Positions 59,301 through 64,000 of a stretch of DNA of 64,000 nt are shown here, one piece after another. A model generated the notes under the pieces. It was not told the origin of the DNA, ran no database searches, and saw only the letters and a list, made by a program, of their open reading frames with translations. The stretch comes from Nevskiaceae bacterium (lineage in GTDB: Bacteria; Pseudomonadota; Gammaproteobacteria; Steroidobacterales; Steroidobacteraceae): positions 32,329 to 96,328 of the forward strand of contig VEQP01000009.1 of the NCBI GenBank assembly GCA_018883185.1, written 5' to 3'. How positions within the stretch are numbered: the first letter of the stretch is position 1; each line of letters begins with the position of its first letter. The position numbers and the translations under genes are program-made.

Positions 59301-60248
59301 CACGGCCTTCTTGCCGCCGGCGTTCATGGCCACGTTGCCGCCGATGCAGGAAGCATCGATGGATGTGGGGTCGACCGCAAACACGAAGCCAGCGCGCTCG
59401 GCGGCATCGGCGACACGCTTGGTGACGACACCGGCTTCCGAATAAACGGTGGGCACGGTGCGTTCGGCACCCGGTTCGCCGACCCCGGGTAGGGCCAGGT
59501 GCTCGACCTCCGACACACGCTCGAGCTTTTCTGTGTTGATGACGGCGGACAAGGGCGTGAGCGGAATGGCACCGCCCGTGTAACCGGTGCCACCGCCGCG
59601 CGGAATGATGCTGAGACCGAGATCGATGCAGGCACGCACGAGCCCCGGAATCTCGTCCTCGGCATCGGGGCAAATCACGACGAAGGGATATTCGACGCGC
59701 CAGTCCGTAGCATCGGTAACGTGCGAGACGCGGGCATAGGCATCGAAGCGTATGGCATCGGCCCGCGTATGACGGCCAAGCAGACGCCGCGCACGACGGC
59801 GTAGTCGCGCCGTGCGCTCGAACTCGGCGCCGAATGAGGTGACGGCGCCCCGTGCAGCTTCGAGCAGCAGGCCGACTTTGCGATCACGCTCGGCGTCGGC
59901 GGCGAGCTCGGTAGTCTCGCGGCGCTTGTCGATTTCACCCAGTCGGTGGTCCAGGGCGGCGAGCAACAGTTTGCGGCGACGCGGGTTATCGAGCAGATCG
60001 TCTTGCAGATACGGGTTGCGCTGTACTGCCCAGATATCACCCAATACTTCGTACAGCATGCGCGCCGAGCGCCCCGTTCGGCGCTCCCCGCGCAGCTCAT
60101 CGAGCAGCGCCCAACTCTCCGCACCGAGCAATCGAATGACGATTTCGCGGTCGGAGAACGAGGTGTAGTTGTACGGGATCTCGCGAATACGCGGTTCCGC
60201 GCTCTCGGGCGGAGCGAACAGCGGCAGTTCGGTGGGTACGGCGCTCAT
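56325..60248 (-). CDS. Large FAD/Fe-S oxidoreductase (DUF3683 type)
   Basis: A 1307-residue fusion. Residues about 1-150 form the DUF3683-type N-terminal region ([20 protein letters not shown]). A D-lactate/glycolate dehydrogenase-like FAD domain follows ([58 protein letters not shown]), then two [4Fe-4S] motifs, [16 protein letters not shown] (about 838) and [15 protein letters not shown] (about 900), and a CCG-type C-terminal part ([24 protein letters not shown]). This resembles GlcD/LldE/GlpC modules in one chain. It probably oxidises a hydroxy acid and passes electrons to quinone. The track start at 60383 is replaced by [11 protein letters not shown] at 60248. Confidence 0.88.
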   Translation of the reverse strand: MSAVPTELPLFAPPESAEPRIREIPYNYTSFSDREIVIRLLGAESWALLDELRGERRTGRSARMLYEVLGDIWAVQRNPYLQDDLLDNPRRRKLLLAALDHRLGEIDKRRETTELAADAERDRKVGLLLEAARGAVTSFGAEFERTARLRRRARRLLGRHTRADAIRFDAYARVSHVTDATDWRVEYPFVVICPDAEDEIPGLVRACIDLGLSIIPRGGGTGYTGGAIPLTPLSAVINTEKLERVSEVEHLALPGVGEPGAERTVPTVYSEAGVVTKRVADAAERAGFVFAVDPTSIDASCIGGNVAMNAGGKKAVLWGTAVDNLAWWRMVDPEGNWLEVERVGHNLGKIHDAPQVEWRLSWKDGRMPAERATVLRTETLRMPGALFRKAGLGKDVTDKFLGGLPGVQKEGCDGLITAARWIVHRMPKHMRTVCLEYFGQARDAIPSIVEIIDQLETADRASGVKLAGLEHLDERYLKAVGYVTKSKRAALPKMVLIGDIVGDDESAVALATSETVRVANLRGGEGFIAVGPEARKKFWLDRARTAAIAKHTNAFKINEDVVIPLPRLGDYTDAIERINIELSIANKLRLADALEEYLRGELKPGKTGDAELDALSRAEILGDRPARARALIVDVRRQWKDLLNRLDAPAAEPDGRILGRNVFQLLQDRTLRVSWKKELRDPLAAIFAGDAYAPIRHELQGIHQRVLKGRVWVALHMHAGDGNVHTNIPVNSDDYLMLQEANAAVARIMQIARDLGGVISGEHGIGITKLEFLTPEETADLRAYKQRIDPEGRFNKGKLLPGGDLRFAYTPSFNLLGHESLIMQQSDIGTISTAIKDCLRCGKCKPVCATHVPRANLLYSPRNKILATSLLIEAFLYEEQTRRGVSLRHWDEFSDVADHCTVCHKCESPCPVDIDFGDVSMAMRDLLRRMGKKRFNPGTAASMLFLNATRPETIKLVRKGMIDWGFKAQRLAHGFLKAFAKPQLKAPPATTGKAPVREQVVHFVNRRMPAGLPKKTARALLDIEDRNYVPVIRDPRHTSVDAEAVFYFPGCGSERLFSQVGLATQAMLWHVGVQTVLPPGYLCCGYPQRGSGDFDKAEKMITDNRVLFHRVANTLNYLDIKTVVVSCGTCYDQLQGYEFDKIFPGCRIVDIHEFLMEKGVRLDGVTGVRYLYHDPCHSPMKQHEPLKVVNQLMNAEANGKIVKNDRCCGESGTFAISRPDVSTQVRFRKAQEMQKGATAARADGFEGQVKVLTSCPSCLQGLKRYEDETELDADYIVVEIAKHLLGEHWMRDYVARANDGGIERVLV

Positions 60249-60294
60249 GGGAGGCCCCAATTGTCCCACCGTTCCCCTATCATTTGCGAGGATC

Positions 60295-61128
60295 ATGAAC
60301 ACTTCCATCGAACGAAATCCCCAAGCGGCGCAGATGGCCGATGAGTCGATGCTGCGGACGCTGCGCTTCCAGATCGAGGCCATCTGGCCGCAGGAGTCAA
60401 AGCTTTTCGCCCGCTACGCCTTGCCAGTCGATGCCTGCATCCTCGACGTAGGCTGCGGCACAGGCGAGGCGACATTGCGCTTGGCTGCAATGTTTCCGGG
60501 CGCGGGGCGGGTCTGCGGTGTCGACGTGATGCCGGAGTTGCTCGCGGTTGCACGGCGTCAGCCGGCACCGCCCTTGGGGCGTATGCCGCAGTTCGAGCAG
60601 GGTGATGGTTTCGCCCTGCAATTCGCCGACGCGAGTTTCGATCTCGTCGTATGTCGGCATGTGACCCAGTTGCTGCCCCAGCCCGAGCGATTGCTGGCCG
60701 AGCTTCGGCGGGTACTCAAGCCGGGCGGCTGGTTGCATGTGCTGTCGGAAGATTACGGCATGCTGCATTTCCCGACGCGTAACGGCATCGACCCCGATCG
60801 ACTGTGGCATGAGGCGGTCGTCCCCTACACGCATAGCACTGGCACGGACGCGCGGATTGGTCGATCGACCTTGCCGATGTTGCGCTCGCTCGGCTTCACG
60901 CACACGAGTGTGCAGTACCTCACCATCGACACCGAGCGGGTGCCGCGCGAATATCTGGTTGGAATTTTCACCGCGTGGCGTGACGGTTACGTCGAGCCGC
61001 TGGCTGCGGCAGGCCAGTTGTCGCAAACGGAGGTTAGGGCGATGTTCGATGCCATCATCGCTGCCGTGAGCGATCCGCAGTGCTACGGCGTGTGGCACGT
61101 GCCGGTGGTGGCGGGGCGATGCCCGTGA
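60295..61128 (+). CDS. Class I SAM-dependent methyltransferase
   Basis: The 277-residue protein has a typical Methyltransf_11/25 core: motif [34 protein letters not shown], motif [39 protein letters not shown]. There is no signal peptide. The ATG at 60295 has GAGG close upstream and is divergent from the DUF3683 gene 46 bases away. The substrate is unknown; relatives methylate small molecules or tRNA/ubiquinone-like intermediates. Its end overlaps the start of the DOMON-like gene by about 10 bases. Confidence 0.83.
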   Translation: MNTSIERNPQAAQMADESMLRTLRFQIEAIWPQESKLFARYALPVDACILDVGCGTGEATLRLAAMFPGAGRVCGVDVMPELLAVARRQPAPPLGRMPQFEQGDGFALQFADASFDLVVCRHVTQLLPQPERLLAELRRVLKPGGWLHVLSEDYGMLHFPTRNGIDPDRLWHEAVVPYTHSTGTDARIGRSTLPMLRSLGFTHTSVQYLTIDTERVPREYLVGIFTAWRDGYVEPLAAAGQLSQTEVRAMFDAIIAAVSDPQCYGVWHVPVVAGRCP

Positions 61129-61832
61129 GCTCGCTGCATGAGAATTCGTCGCCCGGTAGCGGGTCGCACGGGCGGATTCCACGCAAACAGCGATCCCTGC
61201 AGGTGTCGCTGGAGCCGCATCCGCTTACTCATCAGCACGGGGTGGATACGTCGAGTCGCCGCCTCGAAGTCAGCCTGACGCCAAGCGAGCAGGGTGTGCA
61301 ACTGCGTTATCTGTGGCTGGGATCCTCGGCGGAGATCCTCTGGCCTGAGCCCGCCGGTCGCAGCTTGCACGGCGAGCACGGGCGGCCCGGCGAGCACGGG
61401 CTGCGCGGCGAACGGCGCGATTATCTATGGCACCACACTTGCGGCGAGTGGTTCATCGGCGAGACGGGTTCACCCGGTTACATCGAATTCAATTTCTCGC
61501 CCTCCGGACATTGGGCGGCGTATCGATTCGCGGATTACCGCGAGAGTCTTGGCGATCTGACGTGGCAGGGTCCGCCGCCCCAGATCGATTTTTCTCTCGA
61601 AGCAGGGCGCGCCGAACTCTGCGCGGAGGTGCCGTGGGCCGCTTTCGCGGGCTTTGCCACCGAGCCGCTACGCGAATGGCAGCTCGCGTTCACCTGTGTG
61701 GTCGAACGGTGCATGAGTCCCTCGCCCGGCGGCGACACCACGGCTGCCACCGCGCTCGAGTACTGGGCGGTCAGTCATCCTCGCGCGCAACCCGAGTTCC
61801 ACGATCGTAATGGCTTTAGCGTGCTGTGGTGA
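61119..61832 (+). CDS. DOMON-like protein next to namZ
   Basis: About 237 residues. LQVSLEPHPLTHQHGVDTSSRRLEVSLTPSEQGVQLRYLWLGSSAEILWPEP, DYLWHHTCGEWFIGETGSPGYIEFNFSPSGHWAAYRFADYRES and EWQLAFTCVVER...TALEYWAVSHPRAQPEFHDRNGFSV match DOMON-like beta-sandwich proteins that I associate with a MurB-linked subgroup. No signal peptide is obvious. DOMON domains bind heme or sugars. It sits directly upstream of namZ, so a role in amino-sugar or muropeptide handling is likely but inferred. The start may be this ATG or a GTG two codons later, which forms GTGA with the previous stop. Confidence 0.78.
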   Translation: MPVSSLHENSSPGSGSHGRIPRKQRSLQVSLEPHPLTHQHGVDTSSRRLEVSLTPSEQGVQLRYLWLGSSAEILWPEPAGRSLHGEHGRPGEHGLRGERRDYLWHHTCGEWFIGETGSPGYIEFNFSPSGHWAAYRFADYRESLGDLTWQGPPPQIDFSLEAGRAELCAEVPWAAFAGFATEPLREWQLAFTCVVERCMSPSPGGDTTAATALEYWAVSHPRAQPEFHDRNGFSVLW

Positions 61833-61836
61833 TCGT

Positions 61837-63045
61837 ATGACCCGCGCCCACTTTGGTATCGACGTGCTGCTGGCCGATGCCACTTTGCAGGCACAGTTGC
61901 GGGGGCGGCGGCTCGGCTTGCTCGCCCATCCAGCCTCGATGACGGCGCAGTGGCAACACAGCCTCGATGCGCTCGCGCAGGTGCCGGGCTTGCAGCTGAC
62001 GGCGGCTTTTGGGCCGCAGCATGGTTTGCGCGGCGACAAGCAGGACAACATGGTGGAGTCTGCGGATTTCTATGATCCGCGCCACGGCATTCGGGTGTAC
62101 AGCCTGTACGGGCGGGTGCGTCGACCGACCGACGAGATGCTCGCGCACTGCGATGTGATCCTCGTAGACCTGCAGGATCTCGGCTGTCGGATTTACACAT
62201 TCATCACCACGCTGCTCTACGTACTCGAGGCGGCGGCGAGGCTCGGCAAGGCCGTATGGGTGCTCGACCGGCCGAATCCCGCGGGTCGGCCGATCGAGGG
62301 TTTGTCGCTGCGTAAGGGTCAGGAGAGTTTCGTCGGCGCCGGCGTCATGCCTATGCGTCATGGCCTCACGCTCGGCGAGATGGCAGGCTGGTTCGTTCGT
62401 GAATATTCACTCGCGGTGGAGCTGCAGGTGGTGCGAATGGCGCGCTGGGATGATGCCGCGCCTGACTACGGCTGGCCCGCGGGTGTGCGCAGTTGGGTCA
62501 ATCCGAGTCCCAACGCACCCAACGTGTGGATGGCCCGCGCCTATGCGGGCACTGTGATGCTTGAAGGTACAACGCTCTCCGAGGGGCGCGGCACGACGCG
62601 ACCTCTCGAATTGTTCGGCGCACCCGACATCGACGCGGGGCGGGTGCTGCTCGAGATGCAGCGCCTCGCGCCGGAGTGGTTGATGGGGTGTCGGCTGCGC
62701 GAGTGCTGGTTCGAGCCCACCTTCCACAAGCACGTCGGCAAATTGTGTCACGGCATTCAGATCCACACGGACGATGTCGCCTACGATCACCGACGTTTTC
62801 AGCCGTGGCGCCTGCAGGCGTTGGCCTTCAAGGCGATTCGACGGCTGTGGCCCGAGTATCCACTGTGGCGTGATTTTCCATACGAGTACGAGCTCGATCG
62901 GCTGGCCATCGATGTCATCAATGGCGGTCCGGTGCTACGCGAGTGGGTCGATGATGCCGCAGCCTTGCCGGGCGACCTCCAGCAGCTCGCTGAAGCCGAC
63001 GAGCGGGCATGGCTTGAACAGATTTCCGAATTACTGGTCTACTGA
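61837..63045 (+). CDS. namZ: Exo-beta-N-acetylmuramidase NamZ (DUF1343)
   Basis: The 402-residue protein carries the DUF1343 signature: GIDVLLADATLQAQLRGRRLGLLAHPAS, AAFGPQHGLRGDKQDNM, DPRHGIRVYSLYGRVRRPTDEMLAHCDVILVDLQDLGCRIYTFITTLLYVLEAA and VLDRPNPAGR. NamZ enzymes remove terminal N-acetylmuramic acid from peptidoglycan fragments, supplying a recycling route. I see no export signal, so it may act in the cytoplasm on imported muropeptides. The ATG at 61837 replaces the track start. It is 4 bases from the DOMON-like gene. Confidence 0.88.
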   Translation: MTRAHFGIDVLLADATLQAQLRGRRLGLLAHPASMTAQWQHSLDALAQVPGLQLTAAFGPQHGLRGDKQDNMVESADFYDPRHGIRVYSLYGRVRRPTDEMLAHCDVILVDLQDLGCRIYTFITTLLYVLEAAARLGKAVWVLDRPNPAGRPIEGLSLRKGQESFVGAGVMPMRHGLTLGEMAGWFVREYSLAVELQVVRMARWDDAAPDYGWPAGVRSWVNPSPNAPNVWMARAYAGTVMLEGTTLSEGRGTTRPLELFGAPDIDAGRVLLEMQRLAPEWLMGCRLRECWFEPTFHKHVGKLCHGIQIHTDDVAYDHRRFQPWRLQALAFKAIRRLWPEYPLWRDFPYEYELDRLAIDVINGGPVLREWVDDAAALPGDLQQLAEADERAWLEQISELLVY

Positions 63046-63074
63046 GTGGGCGAGGCCAACGAAGGGGACGAAGC

Positions 63075-63377
63075 ATGAGCACCGTGCACACTGATCGAGT
63101 CATCGAAGATTTGCGTCGTGTCGTCGAGGACGCCGAAGCATTGCTCCGTGAAACGGCGGATTTGGCCGGCGATCGGGTCAGCGAAGTGCGTGCGCGCGCG
63201 AGCGACTCGCTGCGCTCGGCTCGCGAGCAACTCGGCACACTCGAGGAGGAGGTTTTGACGCGCGCCAAGGAGGCTGCGCGGGATGCGGACGGCTACGTCC
63301 GCGAGCACCCTTGGCAGGCGGTTGGTATCGCGGCAGGGGTCGGCTTGTTGGTCGGCATCCTGATCAGCCGTCGCTGA
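63075..63377 (+). CDS. ElaB/YqjD/DUF883 family membrane-anchored protein
   Basis: A 100-residue protein with a long amphipathic helical region (VIEDLRRVVEDAEALLRETADLAGDRVSEVRARASDSLRSAREQLG) and a C-terminal membrane segment YVREHPWQAVGIAAGVGLLVGILISRR. This is the DUF883 pattern, whose E. coli members ElaB and YqjD tether ribosomes to the membrane in stationary phase. It has GAAGGGGACGA upstream of its ATG and is followed by the YqjE-like and YqjK-like genes, the same order as in E. coli. Confidence 0.9.
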   Translation: MSTVHTDRVIEDLRRVVEDAEALLRETADLAGDRVSEVRARASDSLRSAREQLGTLEEEVLTRAKEAARDADGYVREHPWQAVGIAAGVGLLVGILISRR

Positions 63378-63385
63378 GCGCGCCG

Positions 63386-63760
63386 ATGTTCGATTCACTT
63401 CGATCGTTGCTCGCTCACCTGCTGGAGTTGCTGCAGGTCCGTTTGGAGTTGCTGACGACCGAGCTGTCGGGTGAGGTCAAACGGGCCGTACTCATCCTGC
63501 TCTATGCGTTCATCGCCCTTGTTTTCGGTGCGCTCAGTTTGTTGCTGCTCGCCATAACGGTGGTCATCGCCCTGTGGAGCGAGCATCGCTTGTTGGCCGC
63601 GACCATCGTCACAGGCGTGTTTCTCGCCATCACGGCCGTGGCCCTCTGGCAGGTCGTGCGCCGCCTGCGAGGGCAACCGCGACTGCTGGCGGGAACGCTC
63701 GATGAGCTGCGGCGCGATCGCGAGGCGCTGCAGCGCCGTGCCAGCGGTGATGGCGCATGA
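63386..63760 (+). CDS. yqjE: Phage-holin-superfamily/YqjE-like membrane protein
   Basis: The 124-residue protein has two hydrophobic helices (VLILLYAFIALVFGALSLLLLAITVVIALW and LLAATIVTGVFLAITAVALWQVV) flanked by charged stretches (MFDSLRSLLAHLLELLQVRLELLTTELSGEVKR), typical of YqjE (Pfam phage holin family 6), an inner-membrane protein of unknown role. It begins 8 bases after the DUF883 gene and overlaps the YqjK-like gene by ATGA. The track start upstream is replaced by the ATG at 63386. Confidence 0.85.
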   Translation: MFDSLRSLLAHLLELLQVRLELLTTELSGEVKRAVLILLYAFIALVFGALSLLLLAITVVIALWSEHRLLAATIVTGVFLAITAVALWQVVRRLRGQPRLLAGTLDELRRDREALQRRASGDGA

Positions 63761-64000
63761 GCGGCGAGGATCCGATCGTCATCCGTCGCAGACAACTGCT
63801 CGACCGCAGTGCGGCCCTGCGTGATCAGATCAGCGAGGATGCGGCGTCGGTGGTGAACAGCGCGCCGTGGATCGATCGCGGCCTGCGTGTCGCACGCACG
63901 GCCTCGAGTAACAAGGCCATTATGGCGGTGCTCGCACTACTCACCGTGGTCGCAGGACCAACCCGTGCAGCACGAGCCGCAAGCCGTGGTTGGCTTGCGC
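63757..64000 (+). CDS. YqjK-like protein (partial, runs off the right edge)
   Basis: Opens with ATG overlapping the previous stop (ATGA) and stays open to the window end (81 codons). It reads MSGEDPIVIRRRQLLDRSAALRDQISEDAASV...WIDRGLRVARTASSNKAIMAVLALLTVVAGPTR, with an early basic RRRQLLDRS stretch and a hydrophobic helix. Position after DUF883 and YqjE-like genes supports a YqjK-type protein. It is absent from the ORF track because it has no stop. Confidence 0.75.
   Translation, partial: MSGEDPIVIRRRQLLDRSAALRDQISEDAASVVNSAPWIDRGLRVARTASSNKAIMAVLALLTVVAGPTRAARAASRGWLA

Overview
The window is G+C-rich DNA from a Gram-negative bacterium. It encodes four TonB-dependent outer-membrane receptors, lipoproteins with lipobox signals, Tat-exported proteins, an ElaB/YqjD-YqjE-YqjK type operon, AlkB and an AmiD-like amidase. 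Gene content points to a gammaproteobacterium of the Steroidobacter/Nevskia kind; that placement is inference from protein families, not from any rRNA in the window. Almost every base is coding. No stretch over 300 bases lacks a gene, and I saw no tRNA, rRNA, CRISPR array, IS element or phage genes.

Layout. (1) 0-10.6 kb is a catabolic locus. A minus-strand operon (PhyH dioxygenase, methyltransferase, FAD-linked oxidase, FAD monooxygenase) is divergent from a plus-strand operon (alpha/beta hydrolase, cupin, ornithine cyclodeaminase/mu-crystallin-like protein, small unknown protein). A second minus-strand operon (SDR, degenerate alpha/beta hydrolase, beta-lactamase-family hydrolase) follows. 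(2) 10.8-17.8 kb holds a TonB receptor, a molybdopterin oxidoreductase, an SDR, a YghU-like glutathione transferase and a CDP-alcohol phosphatidyltransferase. (3) 17.8-33.4 kb is the most unusual part. It has a ten-gene operon (19.9-29.2 kb) in which seven of nine junctions are ATGA/GTGA overlaps, and most products carry Tat or Sec export signals. The operon encodes three DUF1838-family proteins, an unknown protein, two canonical alpha/beta hydrolases, a sterol-desaturase-type hydroxylase, a Tat-exported amidohydrolase, a Sel1-like protein and an alpha/beta hydrolase that has lost its serine nucleophile. A divergent fourth DUF1838 gene sits on one side and a fifth, more remote one at 32.6 kb. 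An ASCH-domain protein, an unknown protein and a CpcT/CpeT-like exported protein lie between. (4) 33.5-41.6 kb carries an NlpC/P60 hydrolase, a NiCoT-type nickel/cobalt transporter coupled to a two-domain VOC protein and a lone Tat-exported substrate-binding protein, a beta-propeller/di-heme cytochrome lipoprotein, a VOC protein and a membrane protein. (5) 41.6-56.3 kb has a lipoprotein with three Ig-like modules and a seven-repeat RCC1 propeller, three TonB receptors, a monoacylglycerol-lipase-like hydrolase, a TspO-like protein head-to-head with amiD, a receiver-like/MarR fusion regulator and alkB. (6) 56.3-64 kb has a 1307-residue DUF3683-type FAD/Fe-S oxidoreductase, a methyltransferase, a DOMON-like protein next to the exo-muramidase namZ, and the DUF883/YqjE/YqjK operon running off the right edge.

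How the genes may work together. The TonB receptors and exported enzymes suggest uptake and periplasmic processing of complex hydrophobic or aromatic compounds, followed by cytoplasmic oxidation (PhyH, FAD oxidases, SDRs, Mo enzyme, GST). The substrate cannot be read from the sequence. Scattered cell-wall genes (NlpC/P60, AmiD, NamZ) point to peptidoglycan turnover. The best candidate for an undescribed system is the Tat-exported DUF1838 operon at 18.9-29.2 kb.
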